From contig CAYTLW010000125.1 in the NCBI GenBank assembly GCA_964438735.1, forward strand, positions 1-22,230: a DNA stretch of 22,230 nucleotides, written 5' to 3'. A program made the translations under genes and the position numbers. A model generated the notes under the pieces. That model did not search any database. It was not told the DNA's origin and was given only the letters and a program-made list of their open reading frames with translations. Source of the stretch: CAYTLW01 sp964438735. GTDB taxonomy: Bacteria; Myxococcota_A; UBA9042. Positions 1 through 8,191 of the stretch are shown piece by piece (the first letter of the stretch is position 1; each line of letters starts with the position of its first letter).

Positions 1-28
1 CCCGCGCCCGGCGCCGGGGGGGGGCTAT

Positions 29-88
29 GTTTGGGGGGCCGCCCCAAACCGGCGGTTTGGGGGCCGGAGGGGGCTGCCGGAAGCCCCC
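29..88. repeat. G-rich inverted repeats upstream of the EAL gene
   Basis: Two adjacent perfect hairpins are visible. GTTTGGGG at 29-36 pairs with CCCCAAAC at 42-49 across a 5-base loop. GGGGGCT at 69-75 pairs with AGCCCCC at 82-88 across a 6-base loop. A third GTTTGGGG-like segment at about 55-62 could compete for pairing. There is no T-run, so a standard intrinsic terminator is not supported. The block may be a terminator for a gene lying left of the window or an intergenic palindromic element. The reading frame stays open through it, but it looks non-coding. Confidence 0.5.
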
Positions 89-128
89 TGAAGCTCCAGG
101 TCAGGTTGGAGGCGCGACGGGAGCAGAC

Positions 129-1736
129 GTGAACGAGGAACAGCTGTTGCTGGCCCACAGCGCCATGGCGGCGTTGACGGTCGACTCGGATGACTGGATC
201 GTCCTGCTCGACGGCCAGGACCGCTGCACCTGCTCGTCCGCCGGCGGTGCCACGTTGCTCGGCTACAGCGCGGACGACCTGCGCGGCCTGAACTTTTTCG
301 AAGGCGTGCCAGACGACGACGCCAAGCGCGTGCGCAAGGCGATCATTGACGTGCGCAGCGGCAACGCCGGGCGTCGCGTGGTCAGCTACGGGCGACGGAC
401 TCGCCAGGGCGCCAGCGTGCGTGTACAGACCACCCTGTCCAGAGTCCGTGACTCCCAGTTCGAGGGTGTTCTGGCCACGACGCGCGGCGCCGAAGAGGCC
501 CCCATCCCGGCACGTGCGGACCTCGAACGGCAGGGTCAGGCCATCCTCGATCAGGACCAGCCCCTGGCCCTGATGGCGGTACAACTGGTCGATTTTCGGC
601 GGGTCGCCATCGGCATCGGCCACCATGCCGCCCGCGAGCTGCTGGTACACGTCGCCGAGCGCATCGATGAAGGCGTGCCCGACACCGTGATCGTCGCCTC
701 CATCGGCCCCCAGGAGTTGGGCGTGCTGCTCGCCGGCGACCGCGAGCACGCCGACCTGCGCCTGCTGGCCGCCGACCTGCGCAGCTTGCTGAGCGAGCCC
801 TTCGAGGTGGGCGGTCACGCGATCCCGCTGTCCGCTCGTATCGGCCTGGCGACTTGTCAGGAGTCCACCCGGCCCTTCGGTGACGTGCTGATCGAAGCCG
901 AGTCTGCCACCCAGCGCGGCCGCGGCCGGGAGACCTTGACCGCGCAGGCCTTCAAGTCCGGCATGCGCCGGGCCGACAACAGGCGACTGACCATCATGTC
1001 GGCCCTGCCCGGGGCCCTGTTCCGTGGCGAGCTGTCGGTCCGCTACCAGCCCATCATGGCCATCGCCGGCCCGACGGTCGCGGGCTTCGAGGCGCTGCTG
1101 CGCTGGAATCACCCCACCATGGGCGCCGTCTCGCCGGCGGAGTTCGTGCCCATCGCCGAGGAGATGGACCTCATCGCCCCGTTGGATCGATGGGTCCTGG
1201 GCCAGGCCAGCGAGCAGGTCGCCGACTGGGCGACCGCGGACAACATCTTCATCAGCGTCAACCTGTCGGCCCGCCAGCTTCACGACCCCGACCTGCCCAA
1301 ACAGGTGGCCGATACCCTCGCCAAGTCCGGGCTGTCGCCGTCGCGGGTCAAGCTGGAGATCACCGAGACCGCCCTGAGCGCGCGCCCCGATGTGGCCCGC
1401 CGCGTGCTATCCGCCCTGCGTGACGTGGGTGTGCGACTGGCCATGGACGATCTCGGCACCGGCTACACGTCGTTGACCCAGATGGCCGAGCTGCCCCTGG
1501 ATACGGTCAAGGTCGACCGCTCGTTGATCTGTCGCATCGAGGCCGACCGACGCGTGCGTGTGATCGTCGCGGGCATCGGCTACATGACCCGCCGGCTGGG
1601 CCTGGATGCCGTGGCTGAAGGTGTGGAGGAGGCCGGCGAGGCGCGCTTGCTGGACACCATGGGCTACGTCTACGCCCAGGGGTATCACTACGCCCGTCCA
1701 CTCGAGGCCGCTGCCGCCGAGGCCATGCTCGGGTAG
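129..1736 (+). CDS. PAS / degenerate GGDEF / EAL protein, probable c-di-GMP phosphodiesterase
   Basis: This 535-residue protein is probably a soluble regulator that hydrolyses cyclic di-GMP. The GTG at 129 is chosen because GGGAG lies 5 bases upstream, and the in-frame ATG at 27 lies in a G-rich hairpin block; ATG 165 is an alternative. A PAS-like sensor occupies about residues 20-120. The GGDEF domain (about 130-275) is degenerate: the signature loop reads SIGPQEL near 191-197, so cyclase activity is unlikely. The EAL domain (about 290-530) looks intact, with EALLRW at E321, Asn378 in NLSARQL, E410 in EITE, the D440-D441 pair (DDLG rather than the usual DDFG), K461, E497 and Q517. No membrane segment is seen. 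It is convergent with a glycosyltransferase next to the nonulosonate locus, so control of surface polysaccharide or motility is plausible but inferred. The ligand of the PAS domain is unknown. Confidence 0.9.
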   Translation: MNEEQLLLAHSAMAALTVDSDDWIVLLDGQDRCTCSSAGGATLLGYSADDLRGLNFFEGVPDDDAKRVRKAIIDVRSGNAGRRVVSYGRRTRQGASVRVQTTLSRVRDSQFEGVLATTRGAEEAPIPARADLERQGQAILDQDQPLALMAVQLVDFRRVAIGIGHHAARELLVHVAERIDEGVPDTVIVASIGPQELGVLLAGDREHADLRLLAADLRSLLSEPFEVGGHAIPLSARIGLATCQESTRPFGDVLIEAESATQRGRGRETLTAQAFKSGMRRADNRRLTIMSALPGALFRGELSVRYQPIMAIAGPTVAGFEALLRWNHPTMGAVSPAEFVPIAEEMDLIAPLDRWVLGQASEQVADWATADNIFISVNLSARQLHDPDLPKQVADTLAKSGLSPSRVKLEITETALSARPDVARRVLSALRDVGVRLAMDDLGTGYTSLTQMAELPLDTVKVDRSLICRIEADRRVRVIVAGIGYMTRRLGLDAVAEGVEEAGEARLLDTMGYVYAQGYHYARPLEAAAAEAMLG

Positions 1737-1810
1737 CCCGGATGCCTGCTCAACCGACCGTCTAACTCAAGACGCGCCGGGCCGGGGGCGAATTGTCAGA
1801 TGGTCGTCGA

Positions 1811-2722
1811 TCAGCGGCGAGAGGCCGAAGGCAGGGCTTGCCTCAGCGCTTGAAAGCGAATTCGCCAGTCGCCAGGCGCGTGGCCGCGGGCCTGGGCCAA
1901 CAGTCGCCGCGCTCCGGCTTTGTCACCGGCGCGAAACCGGCGCCTGCTCTCCATGGCGTGGATGCGGGCGAGGAACATCGCGCTGGTGCCCTGGGCCTCG
2001 AAGCCGGCCCGATGCTGGTCGTAGATCCGCAGATACGATCGAAAGACACGGTCGTCGTCGGTGCTCTGGGTCGTACTCCAACTGGTGGTATGGACCCGGT
2101 AGCGGAACAAAGCCTGGGGCACGTAGATGCCACTGTAGCCCGCCTCGACGATGCGGAGGAAGAAGTCGTAGTCTTCGTTGCCATCGCGGAAGTCGTCGCT
2201 GTAGCCGATGGTCTTGGCCCACGCCGAGCGACGGAATAGCGTGCCCGCCCATATGTACTGACGCAGGTACATGGTCCGCAGATCGAAAGGCGCGCCGCGC
2301 AACACCCCGGTGGCGGCGCCGAAGCGCTGGTAGTCGGTATACACCAGGCCCACGGACGCTTCAGCCAGCAACAATGGCACGGTGGCGGCGAAGTGCGCAG
2401 GTGCCAGGCAGTCATCCGCATCGAGGCTGAAGATGGCCTCGGTCGTCGCTGCCTCGATGCCGACGTTGCGTACCAGGGAGCGGCCATGGTTCCGGTCCAG
2501 GCAGATGACCTGGACCCGCTCATCGGCCTGTCGCCGGCAGAGCTCGGCCGAGACGCCGTCGGTTGAGCAGTCATCGAGCAGGATGGCCCGCCAGCGGCCC
2601 ATGGTTTGGGCCCGCAGGCTGTTGAGGCACTCGGCTACGTACTGGCCCTGGTTGAAACAGGGAATGACCGCAGTGACCAGTGCGGCGTCGGCTTCTGCTG
2701 GCAAGGACGGGGCTCGGCTCAT
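1811..2722 (-). CDS. Family 2 glycosyltransferase (GT-A)
   Basis: This 303-residue protein has the GT2 layout: VIPCFNQGQYV at 19-29, DDCSTDG at 50-56, the DAD metal/nucleotide site at 101-103 inside SLDADD, and NEDYDFFLR (182-190) supplying the likely catalytic acid. The ATG at 2722 is chosen because the nucleotide-binding strand starts about 15 residues later; the open frame upstream of it is arginine/proline-rich and unlike the family. No convincing ribosome binding site is visible. No membrane segment is seen, so it is presumably cytoplasmic and transfers a sugar from a nucleotide donor to a glycan intermediate. It is the minus-strand gene beyond the pseudaminate operon, separated from it by a plus-strand methyltransferase gene. 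A role in the same surface glycan is inferred from this position. Donor and acceptor cannot be read from the sequence. Confidence 0.88.
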   Translation of the reverse strand: MSRAPSLPAEADAALVTAVIPCFNQGQYVAECLNSLRAQTMGRWRAILLDDCSTDGVSAELCRRQADERVQVICLDRNHGRSLVRNVGIEAATTEAIFSLDADDCLAPAHFAATVPLLLAEASVGLVYTDYQRFGAATGVLRGAPFDLRTMYLRQYIWAGTLFRRSAWAKTIGYSDDFRDGNEDYDFFLRIVEAGYSGIYVPQALFRYRVHTTSWSTTQSTDDDRVFRSYLRIYDQHRAGFEAQGTSAMFLARIHAMESRRRFRAGDKAGARRLLAQARGHAPGDWRIRFQALRQALPSASRR

Positions 2723-2879
2723 GGACGATTCGGGCGATGCAGTCGGGTCGTGGGTCGCAGTGCTGCCGGCGAGAGTGCCGGGGCGGCATTGTGTCGTCCT
2801 GCGCTGGCCCGTGCAAGCCACAGGGAACCCAGGCCTCACACGGAGCGGGCGCCGCCCCCGAACCGGCGCACACTGCCCC

Positions 2880-2908
2880 TTGAACCACAACAGCTCCTGG
2901 TGCATGGT
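2880..2908 (+). promoter_or_regulatory. Possible sigma70-like promoter for the methyltransferase
   Basis: TTGAAC at 2880-2885 and CATGGT at 2903-2908 are separated by 17 bases and lie about 35 bases upstream of the ATG at 2941. The -10 box is weak. The 218-base divergent gap 2723-2940 shows no other feature apart from GAGG at 2932-2935, a good ribosome binding site 5 bases before the ATG. Confidence 0.3.
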
Positions 2909-2940
2909 TCGCCTGAGACGGATGCAGTTTTGAGGCTAGA

Positions 2941-3627
2941 ATGACACAAGAACTCGATACTATTGCAGAATCTGGCGATGACGCGGCCCGCAGGGTCGAG
3001 CGTCTATTCCAGGGCGATTTCGGGGTGGCGTACACCGATCGCAACCGCGACGTCGACCCCCGCAAGCCCGCGTTCTTCCACGAGCTGTTTCGGCTACATG
3101 GCGTACGCCGAGTGCTCGAGTGCGGCTGCAACCTTGGGCTCAACCTCGGACCTGCGGTGGACGATGCTGAACTGGACGTATGGGGCATCGACATCCAGGC
3201 CACGGCCATCACCCGGGCACGCGTTGCCATGCCCGCCGGAACCTTCGTGACCGGCAGTTTGTTGGAGATGCCATTCCGCGACGGGTGGTTCGACCTTGCG
3301 TTCACTTGCGGCGTGCTCATCCACGTGCCGCCCGCCGGCATCCAGCAGGTTCTCGCTGAGATTCACCGCATCAGCCGCCGATTCATCCTGTGCGCCGAGT
3401 ACCACGATGACCAGAGCGAGGTGGCCGTGCCGTGGCGCGGCCAGAAGTCGGCGTTGTGGCGACGCAACTACGGGGCGTTGTGGCAGGAGACCTTCCCGCA
3501 CCTGGAGCTCGTCGACCACGGCTATAGGGGGCCGGGCGAGGGCTTCGACCGCATCACCTGGCATCTCTTCGGCAAGCCAGACTGGCGATGCGATGGGCCG
3601 GAGGAGCGGACCGGGAGGCCGGCGTGA
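2941..3627 (+). CDS. SAM-dependent methyltransferase, pseudaminic acid biosynthesis-associated type
   Basis: This 228-residue class I methyltransferase has glycine motif I VLECGCNLGLNL at 58-69, an acidic end of strand 2 (GID at 82-84), and post-motif segments LLEMPFRDGWFDLAF and GVLIHVPP. Its short length, the N-terminal FGVAYTDRN segment (27-35) and the C-terminal ITWHLFGKP resemble the small methylase family repeatedly found in pseudaminic acid gene clusters (TIGR03587-like, recognised from memory). The likely role is O- or N-methylation of the nonulosonic acid or of the glycan bearing it; the acceptor is unknown. GAGG lies 5 bases before the ATG. The gene runs convergently into the end of the pse operon with only 25 bases between stop codons, and it is transcribed separately from the operon. 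Family confidence is good, substrate assignment is inference. Confidence 0.87.
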   Translation: MTQELDTIAESGDDAARRVERLFQGDFGVAYTDRNRDVDPRKPAFFHELFRLHGVRRVLECGCNLGLNLGPAVDDAELDVWGIDIQATAITRARVAMPAGTFVTGSLLEMPFRDGWFDLAFTCGVLIHVPPAGIQQVLAEIHRISRRFILCAEYHDDQSEVAVPWRGQKSALWRRNYGALWQETFPHLELVDHGYRGPGEGFDRITWHLFGKPDWRCDGPEERTGRPA

Positions 3628-3652
3628 ACGCGCTCGGCGGTCCGACCCGCAT

Positions 3653-5212
3653 TCACTGCGACCAGTCGTAGATGCCCACCGTGCGCTGATTGAGGGCCTG
3701 GTCCTGACGGTGCACGAAGCCAGCGCGCAGGAATGCCCGAATGCTGTTGGTGTTCTCTGGCAGGATCAGGGCCTCGACTCGCGAGTCACCAGTCTCGCTG
3801 ACATAGCGTCGGCACGCTTCCGCCAGAGCTCGCGGACCCAGGCCGCGGCCCCTGGCCTTCGGGTTCAGGGCGATGGATACGATACCCACGCCGCTGACGC
3901 CGCGTAGCTCCCGGTCCAGGCGAACGATCCCACACGGCGTCTCATCGGACTCAATGATCCACAGACGCGACGTGGGGCTTGCGAGCCTGGCGGAGAACCA
4001 CGCCACGTGGGTCGACCAGGGTATGGACTGGCTCGACAGGGACAGGCGCCGCACGTCGGGCTCGTTGTTCCACTCCCAGACCGCCCTGGCATCATTCGGG
4101 GTCGCTCGCCGCAGCCGCAGGTCATCACCGCCCGGGCGCGGGCCCTCGCCGCCCACATCCGCCGGTTGGAGCGCCTGCCACGCAGGGACATCGCGAGCCG
4201 CCGGCCTGCCCTGAATCAGGGGGTGTTCACGCGGCTCCAGGCCTGCTGGCACTTTCCCGCGGCGTAGGACCGCGGTGTTCTCGCGGCTGAACGCCTCGCC
4301 CTCGGCGATGGTGCGGATGCTGAATACGCTGCGGCGGGCGAAGGCGCGCAGTTCCTGTTCGGCTGGATCGACGGCCTTGACCCCGCTGCCGAGCGCCTGC
4401 TCCACCGCGCGGATGCGTTGCACCATCTCGCGCAACTCGCGTGGCTCCAGCGCGAATGCGTGGTCGGGACCGGGCAGACCCTTGTTGAGGGTGTAGTGCT
4501 TCTCCACCACCATCGCCCCGAGGGCCACCGCCGCCATTGGCGCGGTGATGGGGTCGGCGGTGTGATCCGACAGACCCGACCACACGCCGAAGGTCTCCCG
4601 CAGCGTCGTCATCACCCGCAGGTGGGCGGATTCCAGCGGCGCTGGATAGGACGCCGTGCACTGCAGCAAGACAAGGGGCAGGCCGGCTCCTGGCGCCGCC
4701 GAACGAACCGTCGCAACCGCCTCGCCGACCTCATCCAGGGTCGCCGCGCCGGTGGACAAGAGGATGGGCTTGCCGATCCTGGCCATGTGTGCCAGCAGCG
4801 GCGTGTGGTTCATCTCGTAGCTGGCGCACTTGAACGCGTCGACGTAGGGATCGATCAGGTCGACCGCCCCCTCGTCGAATGCCGAGCACAGGAAGTCCAG
4901 TCCGGCGGCGCGGGTGTGCTCGACAATGCGCGGCAGCCAGCCATTGGGCAGTTCCATGGCCTGGATGATGTCGTAGATGGACCGGTCGTCCCCCAGGTAG
5001 TCGCTCTTGCCCGCGGTGGGGGGGTAGAGCTTGTCGGCCTTGAACACCTGGAACTTCACAGCGTCCGCACCCGCCTCCGCGGCCACGTCGATGAGCGCCA
5101 GGGCCTGGGACAGGTCGCCGTTGTGGTTGCTGCCCGCCTCGGCGATGACGTAGCACGGCTGGCCGGCGCCGATCTGGCGCCTGCCGAAACTCACGAGCGG
5201 CGGTGAGGTCAT
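3653..5212 (-). CDS. pseI: Pseudaminic acid synthase fused to a PseH-like GNAT acetyltransferase
   Basis: This 519-residue fusion begins with a NeuB-family barrel (about 15-275) that condenses phosphoenolpyruvate with the 6-deoxy-diacetamido sugar. Visible motifs are AEAGSNHNGD (24-33), VKFQ (52-55), KCASYE (128-133, closer to PseI than to sialate synthases), LSTGAAT (152-158), QCTASYP (184-190), GLSDHT (213-218) and VEKHYTL (236-242). An antifreeze-like SAF domain covers about 295-350. After a glycine-rich linker, residues 365-510 form a GNAT domain with the acetyl-CoA loop ARGRGLG (453-459) and the W-NNEP start typical of PseH N-acetyltransferases. The ATG overlaps the upstream stop as ATGA, and GGAGG lies 6 bases before it. 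The two activities are steps 5 and 3 of the pathway. It is the last gene of the operon. Legionaminate chemistry cannot be fully excluded from motifs alone. Confidence 0.92.
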   Translation of the reverse strand: MTSPPLVSFGRRQIGAGQPCYVIAEAGSNHNGDLSQALALIDVAAEAGADAVKFQVFKADKLYPPTAGKSDYLGDDRSIYDIIQAMELPNGWLPRIVEHTRAAGLDFLCSAFDEGAVDLIDPYVDAFKCASYEMNHTPLLAHMARIGKPILLSTGAATLDEVGEAVATVRSAAPGAGLPLVLLQCTASYPAPLESAHLRVMTTLRETFGVWSGLSDHTADPITAPMAAVALGAMVVEKHYTLNKGLPGPDHAFALEPRELREMVQRIRAVEQALGSGVKAVDPAEQELRAFARRSVFSIRTIAEGEAFSRENTAVLRRGKVPAGLEPREHPLIQGRPAARDVPAWQALQPADVGGEGPRPGGDDLRLRRATPNDARAVWEWNNEPDVRRLSLSSQSIPWSTHVAWFSARLASPTSRLWIIESDETPCGIVRLDRELRGVSGVGIVSIALNPKARGRGLGPRALAEACRRYVSETGDSRVEALILPENTNSIRAFLRAGFVHRQDQALNQRTVGIYDWSQ

Positions 5213-7023
5213 GAACCGCCTCCAGCCAGCTGCGCCAGCCGGTCGGCAATCCGGCACGCCCCCTGCCCATCGATGAGCCGGCGGCCGGCCACGGACATGG
5301 CCTGGAGCGCCTGCGGTGAAGCGGTGAGAATCGCCCTCAGGGCGCTGAGCAGGGCGGCATCGGTCAACGCCGGCAACAGGGTCGGGGTGCGGGCGGCGCC
5401 GGCAGACAGCAGGCCGTCGACCACTACTCGCTGGTTGTCTGCCACGGGAACCAGCAACATGGGCACGCCCAGCGTGGCGAGCTCCCAGCAAGTGGTGCCT
5501 GCACCGCAGAGCGCAACGTCGACGCGACGGACCAGGCCCGCCATGTCGCGCACGTCGTGCAGAATCTCCACCTCGCGGGCCAGGGCGCGCACGCGTGCCG
5601 TGTCAGGGTGTGCGGGTCCGAGCAACGCGGTGATCTCCAGCGGGAACTCCTCCGCGACGGCGATGGCGGTCTCAACCCCACGCAACGTCATGTTGGCAGG
5701 ATCGCTGCCGCCAAACGTGATCAGCAGCCGCAGCGGGTTGTGTTCGAACGAACGCCTCGGCCGCGGCGCGTTGCGGAACTCAGCCCGAACGGGGACGAAA
5801 TCAGCGCCCGCCCAGACGACGGCGTCCGTTCCTCGTCCGCCACCCCGCCCCTCGGGCGGGCGGGCACCGGCGTTGGGCATGATGACGGCGGCCACCGGCA
5901 GATCGGGCAGGCCGTAGTCATCGACATAGACCACCGGCGGCCCACCAACGCCCAGCTCGCGCAGGTAGTCGAAGGCGAAGCCATAGCCATCGACCACGAC
6001 CACCCCGGCGGAGGTCGACAGAGCCAGCTCGCGTGTGGCGCGGGCGTCGTCCACCCCGCCGGAGACCGCGCAGCCAGGATCGACGAGCTGCGCGCCCACA
6101 GCTTCGAGTCGGCGGGCCAGCGCTGCCGGCGCGGCTCGCGAGACCATCACAGCTCGGCCGCCCGCTTCGATCCAGGCCTGCGCCACGCCGAGCATGCGCA
6201 TGACGTGCCCGGCGCCTGCCGCCACCGAGGCATCGGCCCGAAACAGCGCGACGGTCGTCTCGGACTCGCGGTGAGTCTTCTGCCGCACGGCGCTGTTCTT
6301 GATTGCGATCTCGGGGTGTTCTGCGAGGAACCGGACCGCGGTGCGCAGGGCGAAGGCGTCCGGCAGGCCGTCGACAGCCTCGAGCACGGGCCTGACCACT
6401 GCGAAGTCTTCTGGGGTGTCCACCGTCAGCCGAAAGTGCGAGAGATCTCGCGGAAACGCCAGGACTTCCGCCCTCATGCCCGATGCGGAATCATACAGGA
6501 AGGGCGTGACGTGCTCCCGCTGGTGCCGCTGCCGGGCATCGGCCGCAGCCCGCTCCAGGGCGGCGCGGGAGAACACCTCCACCGCCAAGCCCAGGGGACC
6601 TCTTCGCTGCCCCGGGCCCTGGTTGGCGGCATAGTCCAGCGCGTCACGCCGCGCGACGTACGCCGAGACGACCCGGTCCACCTCGGCCGGATCCATCAGC
6701 GGGCAGTCGGCCGTCACCCGTACGATGGTCGCTGCATCGAACCGCTCGGCGGCGCCGCGAAAGCGCTCGAGCACGTCGGCCTCGCTGCCCCGAAAGACGC
6801 CGATGCCGAGCGCCTCCGCTTCGATGATGATGGCGTCGTCACGCTCACTGGTGGTGGTGGCCACCGCGATCTTGTCCAGCGTGGTCGCGGCACGGAGCCG
6901 CTCGACCAGGTGCGCGAACAGCGAGCGCCCGGCCGCCACGAGCAGCGCCTTGCCGGGCAGGCGGGTGGAGCCCATGCGCGCCTGGATCAGCGCGATCACC
7001 GGCCGGTGGGGATTCGACGGCAT
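5209..7023 (-). CDS. pseG: SpsF-type cytidylyltransferase fused to PseG-type UDP-sugar hydrolase
   Basis: This 604-residue bifunctional protein carries an SpsF/CTP_transf_3 domain at about 8-240: IQARMGSTRLPGKAL at 13-27, VRVTADCPL at 101-109, EHVTP at 170-174 and TVDTPEDF at 200-207. That half should activate the nonulosonic acid with CTP. The C-terminal half (about 257-604) is PseG-like, hydrolysing UDP from the 2,4-diacetamido-trideoxy sugar. It starts FRADASVAAGAGHVMR, with H273 at the position of the PseG catalytic histidine, and has TFGGSDP (436-442) and GAGTTCWELATLGVP (507-521), the UDP-binding GT-B-like region. An ATG at 7023 preceded by GAGGAG, 3 bases away, sets the start 7 bases after pseC. 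In Bacillus subtilis SpsF and SpsG are separate neighbouring proteins beside the PseI-like SpsE; here they are joined. The steps are numbers 6 and 4 of the pathway. Confidence 0.92.
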   Translation of the reverse strand: MPSNPHRPVIALIQARMGSTRLPGKALLVAAGRSLFAHLVERLRAATTLDKIAVATTTSERDDAIIIEAEALGIGVFRGSEADVLERFRGAAERFDAATIVRVTADCPLMDPAEVDRVVSAYVARRDALDYAANQGPGQRRGPLGLAVEVFSRAALERAAADARQRHQREHVTPFLYDSASGMRAEVLAFPRDLSHFRLTVDTPEDFAVVRPVLEAVDGLPDAFALRTAVRFLAEHPEIAIKNSAVRQKTHRESETTVALFRADASVAAGAGHVMRMLGVAQAWIEAGGRAVMVSRAAPAALARRLEAVGAQLVDPGCAVSGGVDDARATRELALSTSAGVVVVDGYGFAFDYLRELGVGGPPVVYVDDYGLPDLPVAAVIMPNAGARPPEGRGGGRGTDAVVWAGADFVPVRAEFRNAPRPRRSFEHNPLRLLITFGGSDPANMTLRGVETAIAVAEEFPLEITALLGPAHPDTARVRALAREVEILHDVRDMAGLVRRVDVALCGAGTTCWELATLGVPMLLVPVADNQRVVVDGLLSAGAARTPTLLPALTDAALLSALRAILTASPQALQAMSVAGRRLIDGQGACRIADRLAQLAGGGS

Positions 7024-7030
7024 CTGCTCC

Positions 7031-8191
7031 TCAAGTCCCGGTCACTTCGCGAAGCGCCGCGACAACGCGGTCAACGTCCGTCTCTGTCATGGCCGGATAC
7101 ATGGGCAGGCTCAGCGCGCGGGCGTAGAAGGCCTCGGCCACGGGGAAGTCCTCGGGTCGCCAGCCGGCGGCATGATAGGGATGTCGATACACCGGAATGT
7201 AGTGGACCTGGGTACCGATTCCCCGCTCGCGCAGCCGGATCATGACCTGCGCGCGGCTGACGCCCAGGGCCTCGAATTCGATGCCCACGACGTAGAGGTG
7301 GAAGGCGTGCTCGCTGTCGGGGAGCCGGCCGGCGGCCGACAGGCCCGAGATGTCCCTGAGCTTCGCATCGTAGCAGTCGGCGAGTTCACGGCGACGCTCG
7401 ACCGTCGCGCCCAGACGCTGGAGTTGCGACCTGCCCAGGGCTGCGTGGATGTCGCTCAGGCGATAGTTGAATCCAAGTTCCTGCTGTTCGTGGTACCAGG
7501 GACCCGGTGATGGGATCGACAACCTCTCGGCATTCCGCTCCATGCCGTGGTTGCGGAAACGCCGCAACTTGTCGGCCAGTGCGGCGTCGTTGGTGGTGAC
7601 TGCGCCGCCCTCCCCAGTGGTGACGTGCTTGACCGGGTGGAACGACATCATGGTCATGTCGCTGTATTGCCCGGCGCCGACCCGTTGACCCTGATAGGTT
7701 CCACCCACGGCATGCGCCGCGTCCTCGATGATGCACGCCCCGTGGCGCCGAGCGATGGCCGCTATGGCCTCCATCTGCGCGGGCTGACCGGCATAGTGCA
7801 CTGGAATCACGGCGCGGGTGCGCGCGTTGATGGTGCGCTCCAACGCCCCCGGGTCCAGCGTCGCCGCCGCCGGCTCCACGTCGGCAAGCACCGCCCGACC
7901 GCCCATGTAGCACGCGCAGTTTGCTGACGCCGCGAACGTGATCGGACTGGTCACTACTTCATCGCCCGGCCCCACGCCCGCGGCGAAAGCGGCGGCGTGC
8001 AACGCGGCTGTGCCATGGCTGAACGCGACCGCATGCCGGGCCCCGAGGGCGCGCGCCAGGTCGACTTCAAACGCCCGGAGCTCCGGACCCTGGGTGAGCC
8101 AGTCGCCGCGGAGCACCCGCACCACGGCCGCGATGTCGTCCTCCGTCACGGTCTGGCGGCCGTATGGAAGAAACGGCTTGGATTCGTTCAT
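7031..8191 (-). CDS. pseC: UDP-4-keto-sugar aminotransferase, PseC type
   Basis: This 386-residue PLP-dependent DegT/DnrJ/EryC1 aminotransferase converts the 4-keto product of PseB into UDP-4-amino-4,6-dideoxy-AltNAc. Visible features are the N-terminal LPYGRQTVTEDDI and GDWLTQGPELRAFE, GTAALHAA (60-67), IIEDAAHAVGG with D157 and H160 for cofactor contact, and SFHPVKHVTTGEGG (183-196) with K188 as the Schiff-base lysine. The length matches PseC. The ATG at 8191 forms an ATGA overlap with the stop of the flippase gene and has GGTGAG 4 bases upstream, which argues against the longer open frame. It is embedded between the flippase and the SpsF-PseG gene in the same operon. A related 4-aminotransferase for another sugar is possible in isolation, but the neighbours support PseC. 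Confidence 0.93.
   Translation of the reverse strand: MNESKPFLPYGRQTVTEDDIAAVVRVLRGDWLTQGPELRAFEVDLARALGARHAVAFSHGTAALHAAAFAAGVGPGDEVVTSPITFAASANCACYMGGRAVLADVEPAAATLDPGALERTINARTRAVIPVHYAGQPAQMEAIAAIARRHGACIIEDAAHAVGGTYQGQRVGAGQYSDMTMMSFHPVKHVTTGEGGAVTTNDAALADKLRRFRNHGMERNAERLSIPSPGPWYHEQQELGFNYRLSDIHAALGRSQLQRLGATVERRRELADCYDAKLRDISGLSAAGRLPDSEHAFHLYVVGIEFEALGVSRAQVMIRLRERGIGTQVHYIPVYRHPYHAAGWRPEDFPVAEAFYARALSLPMYPAMTETDVDRVVAALREVTGT

Noticed and set aside
1736..1782. GCCCGG...CCGGGC as a bidirectional terminator between the EAL and GT2 genes
   Set aside because: The stem is only 6 bases with a loop of 35 bases and no T-run, so it is not convincing.
5557..7245. Plus-strand 562-codon frame opposite the SpsF-PseG gene
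   Set aside because: High-GC antisense shadow without motifs; the minus-strand protein has clear motifs in two families.
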